Assembly: GCA_021904315.1 (NCBI GenBank)
Contig: CM038919.1
Span: forward strand, 22,857,666-22,921,665
Source: Sphagnum magellanicum
Taxonomy: Eukaryota > Streptophyta > Sphagnopsida > Sphagnales > Sphagnaceae
Direction: 5' to 3'
Length of the DNA: 64,000 bases
Made by a program: the position numbers and the translations under genes. Numbering within the stretch: the stretch's first letter is position 1; each line of letters opens with the position of its first letter. This document shows positions 1 through 11,986 of this stretch, one piece after another. The notes beneath the pieces were generated by a model. It was not told the origin of the DNA, made no database searches, and was given only the letters and a program-made list of their open reading frames with translations.

Positions 1-640
1 TTAAGTGTAGATTTAAAAGGATATTTAGGGTTGAGGAAACCATTGTGATAGAATTTCAATAGTGTTAGTTATAAGTTCACACACCCCTACAAAATAAATA
101 TTATTTCATTGCAAATTTAATGAGTAAATGCAGTGCATCATGGCTCACTTTTGGTGTCATGGTGTTTATTTTGGCAAGGTGCCCTTTCCTTGAACATTTA
201 TAACAAGTAATACAATTTGTCAATTTGTCAATTAAGAATTGAATCTAAATTAATAAGGTGATTAGGAAATCACCTTTGTAATTACTTTAAAATAAAAGTA
301 TACCCATTTTAAATGGTGAATTTTAGTCCGTGCTCAATACCAATGGCCCTTATCTAAACCATTTGAAAACACCTTTCGAAATCTAAGGTTACATGAAAAT
401 TTCCCATTGAACCCCTTGTTGGTCTCCAACATCTAGTCTATCTTGAAAAGCCCCCCCAATAGCATGCTAATATGAACTATAATGGACAATGACCCAAATA
501 TTTGTAGGGTAACACCCAAGGGCGAAGGTATTATTAAAAGGCAAGTCATCTCACAAGGCGATAACTGAGTGTTGGTCTTATTGTGGTAATGTGCTTGGAC
601 CCCATCCAAGGGCATTACCCCCAAATAAAGATTTTGACAA
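1..640. other. AT-rich intergenic sequence, nothing recognised
   Basis: No protein family, RNA gene or terminal repeat is recognisable. The short open frames here have no family resemblance. The stretch lies left of the minisatellite and has no obvious counterpart elsewhere in the window, so the right-hand duplicate lost it or never had it. Confidence 0.5.
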
Positions 641-645
641 TTTCA

Positions 646-961
646 AGTTGCACACTTTGGGAATTTGAAACATTGTACATTTGCCAAAAATGTCAAAACT
701 TCAAAATGTACCTTTAATATATAAAAAGTTGCACTTTGGGAATTTGAAACATTGCACATTTGCAAAAATGTGAAAATTTCAAAATGTAACTTTGAAATTT
801 AAAAAGTTGCACTTTGGGAATTTGAAACATTGTACATTTGCAAAAAAATGTCAAAATTTCAAAATGTAACTTTGAAATTTAAAAAGTTGCACTTTGAGAA
901 TTTGAAACACTGTGCATTTTCTAAAAATGTCAAATTTTTAAAATGTAACTTTGAAATTTAA
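646..961. repeat. Minisatellite, four copies of a ~79-bp unit
   Basis: Four head-to-tail units each begin with a variant of AAGTTGCACTTTGGGAATTT and end with a variant of AACTTTGAAATTTAAA. Units start near 646, 725, 803 and 882. The first unit is the most divergent. In the duplicate block at 35,686 only the last few bases of one unit remain, so the array expanded here or collapsed there after the duplication. Confidence 0.85.
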
Positions 962-3199
962 AAATATAAGTACCTTTTGAGTGTGGGTTTTTTTTTGTTT
1001 CAAGTAGGCATATTATGTAGGTTCTAACAAAAAAAAAAGAAAATAAAAAAATCTTTTTCTTAATGACTTGTTCAAATATATGATGATCTTCATATGCTAA
1101 CTTAGTACATATCTATAAATCATTACAAATTTTAATGAAAAAATGCACTTGAACAAATATTAATTAATCATTCTAAATATATGTATATTTAATTTTTAAA
1201 GTTCAGTTTCTTTTTTTTAAAACTGGATTTTTATAAATTTAATAAAGCAAACTGGATGATACTTGACATATATTTTCATCTAATTTAATTTGATGTTATT
1301 TTAATATGATTATATAAATTCAACATAAGGTTTAAGTGAATTTTTTTTTCTTTTTAATCTTAAAATTATTTTTAAATTCCCACAAATTGTATACTAGAAA
1401 AACTAGTTTCACCAAAATCAAAGAATCAAATGACAAAAGTGAGAAAATTTGCACACAATGAAAAAATGGGGAGTGAAACTACTAAATCTGCTCCAAAAGT
1501 GATAAAAAAGGAGTCTGGCTCCTAATTTAAAGTATTGTCCACAAAAAAAAAACCTAACGGCCAGCATTTATGCCTTGCCTCTATTATCTTTGACAACAAC
1601 ATGTACCTTGTCATTATTATGTCACAAGAAGCGAAACTCCTTTCCACAATTTTTAGAATTAGATGTTAATTGTAGTTGTTTGGTGCTCAATTTGGTTACC
1701 TTAATAGACAATTTATAATTGATTCACATAGATGGTAAATCAAGGACGAAATTGGCACCCAAACTTGTATACTTAATAAGGTATACTTTATGGAAAATTT
1801 TATTAATATGCAATGCCAGTCTAGATGACTATTCTTGAACTCAAGCTCAAATATTTTCATATAGCTCATTTGAGAGGGAGGAAAACCTAAGGGCATCTAT
1901 TTATTGTGGAAGGTAGTTTATTAAATATAAATATATAATTTAAAAATTAAAATTTATTTGTTTTCTTTGGGTTTTCATCTCCTAAACCACATCGTCACCC
2001 ACCACACTTTTGGTAAACCTTGGAAGCCTTCAATGAGTAGGGGCACATTCACATGGTTTCATAATATTTAGACTTATGATGCAAGAGTTATCGAATATTG
2101 AACAATATCACTGAATTAAAAATTCCATAAAATCATACCTAAAATGTTTTTAGAAAATTGGGGTGGGCTGTTAATATTGTTGGAAAGCCTTTGATGAATG
2201 GGATTTTATGGGGATGATTTCATAACTTTTAGACAATAGGTAGAGGGAGATACTGAATTTAGAATATTTTTCATCATTCGCATTTATTAATTTTATATCT
2301 ATAATAATATTTTTCACAATTGGGCTATAGTTAGAATCTGTTCACACTTGGAGCAATTACATTATCATGTTGACACTTACGCTAGTGACACAATCCACAC
2401 CAGTTTTTGTCATTAGAAGTTCAATCGAAAATAACAAATTTAGAGTTCACATCAAGGCCAATGGCATTGGCCACTCTAGCCTAGTACCTACTATGGCATT
2501 TAGACACTAATAAATTATTTTTGGAATTGCCAAAGAAATTGAAAAAAACATGTCTACCATGTCAAAAATGTGAATCAAGCTCTCCAGCACAATAGCGTCA
2601 TTATTTAATATAATGTTGAATTGTAAATTATTATGATTTCTAACATAAATAAATATTCAGCAAAGAAGTGCCAATTATCAGCCTATATAGATACAGTATA
2701 CAATATTTAATGTTCATTCTATCACCTTACTATCATCCCATCAGTACCATATTTTCTTTTTGTAAAGAACTGGCAATTTTTCTTAGTGTATTTGGAGGGC
2801 TTATTCAATAGAAGTTTTCCTCTATGGAAGGGTGAGGTGTTTTGAAAAGTGAAATGTTTGTTTATGTGGGTGTTTTACTTTTTTTCTTTGTAAAGACTTG
2901 TCATTTTTTTTCCCTTTGTATTTTGAGGTCGCTCCTCAGCATGAATCTTACCTATTTGAGTTTTCCTGACTAATATTATCTAGCTTACCTCACTTAGAAA
3001 CCAGCAGAGGCTTCCGTATTTAGGAAGTTCCAGTTTTTTTATTTGTCATTTCAAAAAAAATAAAAATAAAATACTGAATCTTTACCTACCAAGTAAGGCC
3101 TTTCGGGCAGAAGCAATTGGCTCAGAGGACAGTGTATTGATGAAATTCTCAGACTCTTGTAGATGGCCAACACACCCAAGGAGATCAAGCATGCAGGTG
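962..3199. other. AT-rich noncoding part of block Q
   Basis: This stretch is conserved with 35,700-37,925 but shows no protein or RNA family. It contains homopolymer A and T runs and short open frames that are not preserved between the copies. The similarity reflects duplication, not selection that can be seen. Confidence 0.5.
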
Positions 3200-3202
3200 T
3201 AA

Positions 3203-3576
3203 GAGCATCTCCAAAGGTGCTCAATATGTGACTCCAGACAATAAAATTTATTGCAAACGAGTCAAAATCTGCCGGTTTAGCTCAGGAAATTGGTTTTTCT
3301 GCACCAAATTCGTACAGCTTGCCGTGGCTGGGAAATGGCACAACACAGTTGTGCACCCCCCAGAAAGAGTGTAATAAATTGCACACGACTGCAGCTCAGT
3401 ATTTCTGATTGGTCCATCACAATGATTGGTCCAGGTGGCTTGCTATTAGTAGTCCTCCATGTATATGCAATTCCAGTTTCAGTTTATTGGTGGGGTTGCC
3501 AAAAAAAAAAACAGCTCAACTTAGACATTTAATTTTACTATCCAGAGTTACATACTGAGCACCATTGGAGATGCTC
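3203..3576. mobile_element. Tourist-like MITE, family 1, left copy
   Basis: The element is 374 bp. The left end reads GAGCATCTCCAAAGGTGCTC and the right end is its near-perfect inverse complement, with one mismatch in about 20. It is flanked on both sides by TAA (3,200-3,202 and 3,577-3,579), the 3-bp target duplication typical of PIF/Harbinger-type MITEs. It has no coding capacity. It lies just past the 3' side of the minus-strand PPR pseudogene and was in place before block Q duplicated, because the right copy carries it at the same spot. Confidence 0.88.
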
Positions 3577-3589
3577 TAATGCTCCCCGG

Positions 3590-4760
3590 TTGCAGAAACA
3601 ACATAAACTCTTTACCCTCGGTATCAAACTAGCCTAGGACTTCATCCATTAGGCCTGCATGAGGTACAAGCAGACAGACCAAAAAACCAAAAGTGACTTG
3701 ATAAATCTCTCCACCTTCATGACACATCCGTTCAAAATGGGCACTTGTGCTTCCTTAACATGCCCCTGCATGGAAAATGCTCTAAGCATGGCATTCAACA
3801 GACTACAAGGCGTATGGAAATGTTGTGGAACACTCTCCAAGCAGATGAATCCTCTATACTCCCATAATTAGCATACAAGCCAATGAGGTCACTACATGTT
3901 GACAAAAGATGTCAGAGTCCAATCCACTTTGTGTGAACTTTCATGAATACACTTGCCGTCCTCAAGTGTTGCCACAGTAGCATATTCAATCACGACTCTG
4001 GCAAAAGTTACAGGGTCTGGCTCCACCCCTTCCTGTTGTTGCATCTGTCACATCAATTCCAATACCTTATGCAGCATCCTGCATGCTCCATGGAATACAT
4101 GCTGAGAAGGCTTCTGCCCACAAAGAAATTGGAGTCATAACTACTTTGAATGATCTGTTCATGAACAAGCTTACCCTCAGTAAGTGCAAAACCACAACAA
4201 AAGTGACATGGTCTGTCCAGGCCTCCCCTTCCCATTGCATTTGATGAAACAGTCCCAGAGCATTCTGTCCTTACACACATTTTGGATGCCCCAAAATCAT
4301 GGCCCTCCAAGAGACAACATCTGGCTCCGTGACTCCTTCCTGTTGCATTTGCTCAAATAGTTCCAATGCCATTGCAGATGTCCCATGATCATGGCAGTCT
4401 AAGTCAGTACATCACATTTGGGCATCGGTGTTGAACATTCTACAAGTATCTTCCATGCTCGCACACTTGGCATGCATGTCAATGATGCTGTTATTACCCA
4501 CATAGACACCATTCTGCATGATCTGAATATCAGTATGCCTGCCCCCTTCCAGTATTCACACATGCATTGAGCACTTGACCATATAAGTGAACTTGTTATG
4601 AATCATGCCACCTTCTTGTATCTGTTGAGAAAGCTCTTTTGTCCACTCAGGCTTGCCAGTCCTCATATAACTTGCAAGCCTTGTATTCCATGACAAAACT
4701 TTCAGACGTTGCACTGTACCTCATGCTATAGCAGCCACCTCTGCCTTCCAATTATGGGGG
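3590..4760 (-). pseudogene. PPR-repeat protein pseudogene, left copy
   Basis: Reverse-strand translation shows degenerate pentatricopeptide units over several frames. Recognisable phrases in coding order include VLSWNTRLASYMRTGKPEWT (near 4,690), a TAMIMGH unit, GKLVHEQIIQSSYDSNFFVG with SLLSMYS (4,100-4,190), LNAMLRAFSMQGHVKEA (near 3,780) and a CLLVPHAGL phrase like the CLLSACSHAGL of PLS-type PPR proteins. PPR proteins bind organellar RNA. Frames change repeatedly and stops interrupt them, so this copy is dead. The right copy shares most of the decay and lacks about 345 bp that is present here, so the gene was probably already broken when the block duplicated. Confidence 0.8.
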
Positions 4761-5743
4761 TTTGCTTTGGTCATGAAGCCAAAGTGTCTCCTTCATCTTC
4801 CTATGCTTGAAATCAGGATATTATCTTGCATTAGCCTACAAGCACAGAATCCAGATTAACGCATTCAGATATACATTCCTCTCACCAAGAAAGCTGACAA
4901 GATTGACAGCAATCATGTTTCTTACCTTCTCTGATCTAAGATCCCCACCACTGTGAAGGATCTGAAAATAACTTCCACCAAAGTTTCTCTTTCTGGCATG
5001 CAGAAACCAACAAAGTTGCTGCAAAAACATAGGCATCTCATCATGGGGGACTTTCTCTCATCAAGCAAAGACAACAAACATTTTCATGGATCAAACTAGC
5101 AAATTCATCTGACTGAGAATGGGGTTGAAACAAATCTGACAACCGTAGCCATGGCCTTCTCCTCTTCACAAAATTCTCCAAACGAAAACTCAGTTTGCAG
5201 TATGCACATCTAGAATTGTAGGCAAATATGTCCTTCAACAATTGAATTTCAGTTTAGCACTACGAAACCATGCTTACACTGAACACAATGCAAAACAATG
5301 CAACACTACTTCTGAAATCCACATCTTTTTGCTGCTTGTCTCAAAAAGTTATGCTCAATCCCAGACATCACCATGTGCAGTCTCAGGTATACTCTCAGTG
5401 GATCAACTGCCATCTTGAAGATTTGCATTGAAAGAAATAGTGTGCAATCCAAGGCTCAAGCTGAGAAAGAATCCCGGGCATAAATTAGCATCAAAACAAT
5501 GTATAATTGAACACTTCCTGCAAGCATGGCTAATGACACGACTTGTTCTCTCTCATCTTTCGCTTGTCATCACCAATTTTTTTTTCCAACACTCTTTGCA
5601 TCAAGTTAAGCTTTGATCTTACTCCTAGAAAACGAAAACTAAATTTAAGCTCACAAGAAACATAAAGACCTGCCAAACATTTTCTAGGTGAGGATAGGTT
5701 TTAAAACAAAACTAATCTAAACGTTGTGATAAGATCTTGCATT
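4761..5743. other. Conserved flank upstream of the PPR pseudogene
   Basis: This is shared with about 39,176-40,150. On the minus strand it would be the 5' side of the PPR gene and may hold remnants of its leader or first repeats, but no PPR unit can be read with confidence. A 66-codon minus-strand frame (5,241-5,041) is kept open in both copies without family similarity. Confidence 0.4.
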
Positions 5744-5849
5744 GGGTAAGGCCTTAGGACCAGGGCACTATGAGAAGCATGACCACATTCAGCTGCCATC
5801 TCACATGGTCCCCTTCTTTTGGTAATGCCCTCATCCTAAGGCCTTACCC
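5744..5849. mobile_element. Short inverted-repeat MITE, family 2, left copy
   Basis: The 106-bp element begins GGGTAAGGCCTTAGGACCAG and ends with a near-perfect inverse complement. The internal spacer is about 55 bp and noncoding. The partner at 40,152-40,254 keeps longer matching arms. No target duplication is evident, so its superfamily is not assigned. Confidence 0.7.
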
Positions 5850-6224
5850 TGACTAAACCAATTAGTTTTCTCATAGCTTTCATCAATAGTTTTCAAATGT
5901 TGTGTCAAACGTGGATGCAGTTAACTAGTCCCCATTCACTAGATCATAAAATCACTACTTTCCCACTAGCTCCTGTTCACTATAATCACTGAATTTCAGT
6001 TATAATCTAGTGAAATCACTTGATATATAGGGACACCTTTTGTTGTAGTTAACTCTCCACTTCAGGACACTTTTTATTTTCAAATCATGTTTTACATAAT
6101 CAGTATTCTATTTGACTATTTATATTTGAGATTGGTTCCATAAACGTTCGTAATTATTACCATACAACTTATTTTGACATGAAAGTGAAAAAAAAGTTGT
6201 AAATTTCATTTGAAATCTCTTTAA

Positions 6225-6429
6225 AGGTGCATTCACACTTGATGTCTAGTGTTGAGTCCCCTAACACCATGCTAGTCATTGAGGACATAAACCTACTTAC
6301 CATGAAAAATTTATTTTAAGCTAACATGCACTTAACATTAAGTTATTGCCCATTTAATAATGAGTGCCACCTATGATACCACCCAAATTTTCATTTAACA
6401 CTCACTTAACATCAAGTGTGAATGCACCA
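6225..6429. mobile_element. Tourist-like MITE, family 3, left copy
   Basis: The perfect 20-bp terminal inverted repeats are GGTGCATTCACACTTGATGT and its inverse complement. TAA lies outside each end (6,222-6,224 and 6,430-6,432) if one extra A/A pair is counted in the element. The 3-bp TAA duplication again fits PIF/Harbinger-type mobilisation. The element is noncoding, about 205 bp, and shared with the right copy of block Q. Confidence 0.82.
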
Positions 6430-6556
6430 TAAGAATAATAAAATGATTGTCAATATAATAATTTTTTCATAACTCAAGTGATGCAAATGTTTTTGAATTA
6501 ACAAAAATAGAATATTAGAAGTTAGATAATCAAACTACAAATAACCAAAAAATGTT

Positions 6557-6632
6557 CATAAGTCAAATCTACAAGTTGAGCCTTTCAAAATGTCCATAAG
6601 TCAAATCTACAAGTTGAGCCTTTCAAAATGTC
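6557..6632. repeat. Tandem duplication of a 38-bp unit
   Basis: Two identical 38-bp units begin at 6,557 and 6,595 with CATAAGTCAAATCTACAAG. The right copy of block Q has only one unit (near 41,410), so this doubling is younger than the block duplication. Confidence 0.85.
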
Positions 6633-7062
6633 CATTTTGAGTTTTTAAATTTATATTTCAACTTTCCATTTATTAAAACAATTATTTTGAATACAATAAC
6701 ATAAATCTAATCATCACCAACGCTAATAAAAAAATATGGAAAGATAGCATGCATAAAATGGACTGATACCGAGTTGAGAGAATTGGCCCCAATCAAATCA
6801 AAATATTAGTCAAGTCAAAAAATTCAAAAGCACTATGATTTGGGGTCCCAAAATTTTGACCATCTCAATGTAGTTTGTACATTGGTGAGCTAGATAGAAT
6901 ATAATATAAGCTTGAAAATAGTGTATTGTTTAGAGGTCTAAAGCAAGATGAAATTTATGTGAATCCATGATGAAATCCATGTGAATTCATGATGAATCTT
7001 GAATTTGGTTTGAGTTTAAATTACACTAAATGTCATCTTCTTAAGTTTTATGCAATTGAAAT

Positions 7063-8826
7063 GTTGAAAATTTATTAATGAAATGCATCAACTCATTTTA
7101 GTGCTCCCAAAACTTTTCCCACCTTGATTCAATTGTGAAAAACTAAGAGCATGGCCCAAGCTTCAATTTTTTTTTATAACGTAATTGATAGTTATTAGAC
7201 CAATATTTTGATGAGCTTCAAGGTGCATCATGCAATGTTAGATTACACATGTTCTTCAATTTTTTTATTTACATAATTGATAGTTACTAAACCAATATTG
7301 TTTGATGACCATCAAGGTGCATCATGCAATCTTAAATTACATGTGTTCAAATGACATGTTTTTTTCTTATTTAGGAATGTCTTTGAAATAATATCGACTT
7401 ATATATGTACCTTATGTTTATTCACCCAAATTGACATGTTTCAATAATCATTAAAATTTGTGTTTCACATTTACTTACATTCAATATTTCATCATGTGAT
7501 TTAGAATTAATAAAATTGATTTCAATATCTCATTAGTTTTCTCAAGATATCTTGTGCACGGGTAGGTGCAAGCTACGATGGTTCACTTTTGTGACGAAAT
7601 GATGTTTTTTCCATGTGTACCCTTTATTCAAATGTTTGTGATGATTAATATATCTTTAGATTTATTAATTGGGACTTGGATCTCAACCAATAATTTCATT
7701 ATGAAAAGAATTGTGTGGTTATTCATTGATAGAAAATCATTTATTACCAGTAATGGACTTTTGAAGTCAAAAAATATGAATCGGTCATCTGACCGGAACA
7801 TCACAAAATGGAAAAATTCATATTGATTCACATTTTAAATTTGCTATTGGGATTCAATATATAATGTAATATTAGATGATATATTTATATGAAAAATCTT
7901 TTCTTTGGAAACCTTAATCATTCAATAGTTAAGGACTTTTGAGTGGTTAAAATTTGACCATATTTTCATAAGTCCATATGAATTGCTTTTTTTCTTTGTT
8001 TTTCAAAAAAATTATCCCAAGAGGATATTTCTTGAAAGTTTTAAATGGGGCATTATTCTTTTGAACTTTATGGGTTTTTCTTTTAAGACTTCCAAATCAA
8101 AAAATGACATCAACTATATTAAATATTAGTTTTCACATAGATTTGAGAAGGTTTGTAAGTGATTGAACATGTATTATTCAAATATTAGAATACTAATATT
8201 TTTTAAAGTAACAACCATGTCCATTTGAATCATTTTAAAAAATTTTGTATGGATTTATAGGGAATGTATTTTCTATCGCTTTTGAACCATTGTACTATGC
8301 ATTCACCCACATGTGCATGGATTATTATTTTCAAGACTCACATAATTTTGAATTATTTTGTTAAAAACTATAGAATAGAATTTTTAAAACAAAAAGTTGT
8401 GATAACATTGTGTTATCAAGTTTTATTATCAAAAATTCATTACTGGATTTCAATATCAAAAAATTGTAACCAAAATATAAGTACTAAGAAAAAAAATAGT
8501 TTATTTTTAATATTGAAATTATAAAATTTGGTCCGAATTTTCAAATTAGTTTTTTAAAAGGTAAATAAACTATTATTTTAATTTAAAGATGATTTTAAGA
8601 GTTTTTACGTATTTTCAATGAAATCATTATTTTTGATTTACTTAAAGAAGAATTTGAATGAAACTAAGAGGATTTGATCATTATATTTGGTGTGAAATAA
8701 TTTGAAGTTCTTTATAACTTTGAAATCATCTTTCCCATTACAAATTTTTGTTTTATGCTTTTGAAGTTGTATTTTCTTCAAAAATAATGTGTTGTTTGTT
8801 CAAATGTTCATTTTTTCTTTCAACTT
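7063..8826. other. Segment specific to the left copy of block Q
   Basis: This AT-rich stretch has no match in the right copy, where an unrelated ~0.9-kb segment takes its place. It contains a diverged tandem repeat with a period of about 93 bp (7,161-7,253 and 7,254-7,350), including a shared AAGGTGCATCATGCAAT phrase. No gene is recognised. The short open frames near 7,566 and 8,264 have very low-complexity AT-rich codon use and no family resemblance. Confidence 0.5.
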
Positions 8827-9290
8827 TGTTATTAAATGACAAAATAAACCTTAACATCCATGTTCACATCATAATTTGTTATAAAGTATGATATCTAGTC
8901 ATAAAACTTATTTCGGATCCATACTTGTGGTGCATACACCCAATTCAAATAAATTGTATTTTTACACAAATTGCAACCATAAATTCAACTTGTATGCACT
9001 CCAAAACTTGATCATGCCCATTTTTCATCACGCGTTCATGTTGCATAATCATATCCCTTTCACATCCCTTTACCATACTTTTGTCTAACAAATAATATGG
9101 TCATTTTCAATTTTGATTGAACTTATAATCCTTTCCTAATACTATGCATATGGAATCACTGTTTTCAACAATTCAAAGATTAAAAGATCTCATCTCACTC
9201 TATTTTTTTAAATATTTGGATTTCCTTATGATATTTTTGTACAACTTATCCCCATCAATTAAAATCAACTAATGTAATGTTATTGCTTAT

Positions 9291-9849
9291 TTCAAGAATG
9301 TTATGATCTTGATATGTTAGTTAATCACATTTTCAGTTTTGATTTGTTGTTCATTGTTCATGTTCTTACCTAATTTATTACAAATGAAAAAGGCTTTAGC
9401 TTCTAACCAAAATTAAATTTAGGGGTGTAGTCATACTAATAGGACCCACGAACAAGTGTAACCAATATTTTAAAGTAGAAATGACATTTTTGGCAAAATT
9501 TTAAATTTTAATATAAATCTTAACATAATATTATAAAAATTAAAAATATATATTTAATCAAAATAATCTAAATTTTTCCAAGAATAAGTAGTCACCAAGC
9601 AAATAAATGTGGTTTTTTTAATCATGCTTGCACCTTTAGTGGTTGTCACCAAACAACCTTGTATATCTCATTTGATAGGGCCATATTTGAAGAGAATGCC
9701 TAGTCCAAACATGTGCACCATCCATTGCATGCCAAGTAGTCACAATACCCATTCAATGTCAGCCCCAATTTGTTGCCTATGATCAATCATTGGGCAAAAT
9801 ATTGTTAATGTTCAAACAAAGGAACTACAAGTTGGTTCATCATAATGAC
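9291..9849. other. AT-rich spacer right of block Q
   Basis: Similarity to the right copy ends near 9,290. Nothing recognisable lies between here and the transposase remnant that follows. Confidence 0.4.
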
Positions 9850-10525
9850 ATTTAACTGTGATGAGGGTTAAACAACAGACGCAACAAATTTCTAATAAAA
9901 TAAAATTTGATATGCAAGATGAAGATGTAAATGAAGAAATGGAAATGGAAGAGTCGTTCATGATTACATTGGTAGATCACTTAGAGGAGGTTGTTAATGT
10001 GATACCTAAAATGTTTCATAGTGGTAGTCAATTTGTGAGAGGTGTCAACCTGCAATGAGATAAAACTGCCTTCATGAAGTATCTATCTTACACAATTTGT
10101 CATTGAAAAGCAACATAAAACCATGACACAAAGGAAATAATGATGAATATCTTTGAAAGGTATCCTATTATTAAATGAAAAACCAACAACATATTTATCA
10201 TCCTCAACAACAATTTTCAGTTTTAGTCAAGGTATTATTTTCTAGTAGATGGTATTTAGCCAAGACAGAAATGTTTTATGCAAACAATAAATATGGGTTG
10301 CTAACCAATAATTGATCTCATTTTGTTGTGATCCAACAAGGTTTGGGGAAGGATGCCAAATGATGTTTTGGGTTTTTATAATAAGATGGTAGATTATTCA
10401 AAACCTGCATATGCAAAAGACATTAAAAAAATCACAAACATAATGGTAGTTGTCATCATTTTACACTATATGATTTTACAAGATGAACACAATTCAAATA
10501 TAGACACTATAATTGATTAAATGCT
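9850..10525 (+). pseudogene. PIF/Harbinger (HARBI1-like) transposase remnant
   Basis: The 5' part is a short frame (9,858-10,058) with an acidic segment followed by HSGSQFVRGVNLQ, like the leader of plant Harbinger-derived nucleases. Downstream, in changing frames, come a VDGI phrase near 10,245 (family pattern: LADGIYP), a segment ending in FYNKMVDYSKPAYAKDI, then KKITNIMVVVIILHYMILQDE (10,420-10,487; family pattern: I-x-ILHNMI-x-DE at the end of the DDE domain). Stops and frame changes show it is dead. Its presence beside TAA-flanked Tourist-like MITEs fits that transposase family having mobilised them, although no terminal repeats could be tied to this copy. Confidence 0.7.
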
Positions 10526-11897
10526 TACCATATTTTGGAGTTCAACTCATAATACAATTGGTCGATTTATGAAATATTTTAAAATGTCCTTTTTAACACA
10601 CCAAGCATGAAATCAACTAATTGCAATTGTAATATGTGTTGACCATCTAACCCTAATTCCCAAATGTAATTACAACTCCTATTCATATTGTCCTTCACAT
10701 GATTGTCAAATCTACCTTGGAGCCAATACATACCACAAATATCATAGGTTCTCCAACATCAAGCTTGTAAAGTCAATATCGGCAACACCAAGAGACAATT
10801 ATCATGGCATTCTTAAATTGATCATTCTAATTCAGCAGGTTTACATCAATCAAAAAAGCATATATTATCACGAGTTTGTATATTGGAAGCCCTCCTCTAA
10901 TTTGAGGGCTGTAGGCTCAAGGGTAATAGCTGTAGGGTTTATGGTTTAGGGCCCTAAAATTAAGGAAGGCCTATGCGAGCAGGCCTTCCCCAGTGTAAAC
11001 CCAAAAAAAAGACTTCGTTTTCTAAATGGGCAAACCTTAGTAGAAGGGTCCTTCAACTGATGAAAGAATCTTCTTCTATTGGGGGGGGGGGGGGAGATGT
11101 GCTTTCAAATACGAAGGAAAAAACCTTGGAGTGCTTTACTATGTACGATAAAGCCCCAAGGTGGGGCATTCCCAAACTAAGGGGCTTAACTACATCATCC
11201 AAGGCCCATCATCTTCGGAATGCCCCCAACAACTTGAGAACGTCCTTAATTGCCACATCGGGACAATGGACCTTGACTTAGTGATAATAATAATAGTAAT
11301 ATCATGGTCGCATATAGTTTTTTCTCCATTTTTTAATATAAATTATTTGGTGAAATTTTCCAAATAGTTTGCAAAAGTAGGTAGTCTAATTTACATGAGA
11401 GAAACAAAAGAAAATTCCCAAAAAAAATCCCAATTGTTTTGGGTGGTGGGTTAATGGCATTTGAGATGAGTTTGACTAAACATAAACATGTTTTGGATTT
11501 TTTGTCCCAAGAACAAAAGCCCTTACGCTAGTGGACAGGGCATGGCCATGTGGAGTAGTGGTTTCTTCCCATGGACCAAAAATCAACAAATGTTATCAAA
11601 TGCAACAATATGGCCAATTTTTTTTAGAGATTGAAACAAATGCCATACAAGAGCTATAGGAACAAAAGGCAAGGGGTAACAATATTAAATAATAATGAAA
11701 AATCTAGAAAACAATTGAAATGGACATGTCAAAAGCAAAGGGATGCATATTTAGAACTTACATGAAAAAATTGCCGGCAGAGGGATGCATATTTAGAACT
11801 TATTATGAAAGAATGGCCGGCCTGTTCCGGCTGGTTCATATGTTAATCAAATAAATCTGCATAAAGTATGAACAACGATGCTGCTGGTGCTGGGTCT
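10526..11897. other. Noncoding stretch with a 14-G run
   Basis: No gene is recognised. A run of 14 G lies at 11,081-11,094. A direct repeat of about 20 bp containing GGATGCATATTTAGAACTTA occurs at about 11,743 and 11,783. A frame over the G run (10,973-11,281) encodes poly-Gly and is judged not real. Confidence 0.4.
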
Positions 11898-11913
11898 GAG
11901 CAAAATCATCCGA

Positions 11914-11986
11914 GCAAAATCACTTTGATTTTTCAAAGACCAAATCCAATGTCAAAGTGATTTTGCTTGGATTTGGTCTTTGAAAA
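11914..11986. repeat. Two interleaved perfect inverted repeats
   Basis: Arm A is GCAAAATCACTTTGA (11,914-11,928) and its exact inverse complement A' is at 11,952-11,966. Arm B is TTTTCAAAGACCAAATCCA (11,930-11,948) and its exact inverse complement B' is at 11,968-11,986. The order A-B-A'-B' means the two stems cannot form as simple nested hairpins. A short partial copy of arm A precedes it near 11,898. Confidence 0.9.

Larger units (their letters stand above)
942..9290. repeat. Duplicated block Q, left copy
   Basis: This block matches 35,686-43,250 in the same orientation over most of its length. The shared parts include a PPR pseudogene and three MITEs. Breaks in the match: about 345 bp in the PPR pseudogene (around 3,730-4,075) is present only here; about 470 bp at 40,824-41,290 is present only in the right copy; and 7,063-8,826 is replaced in the right copy by unrelated sequence (41,880-42,794). 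In the right copy block Q directly follows block P, which is not the case here, so the matching P copy may lie left of the window. Confidence 0.85.

Noticed and set aside
646-961. CRISPR-like array
   Set aside because: The units are contiguous ~79-bp tandem repeats with no unique spacers, in a plant-type nuclear context.
10973-11281. Open frame with a poly-Gly run
   Set aside because: The run comes from the 14-G homopolymer, no family matches, and length-variable G runs make frames here unreliable.
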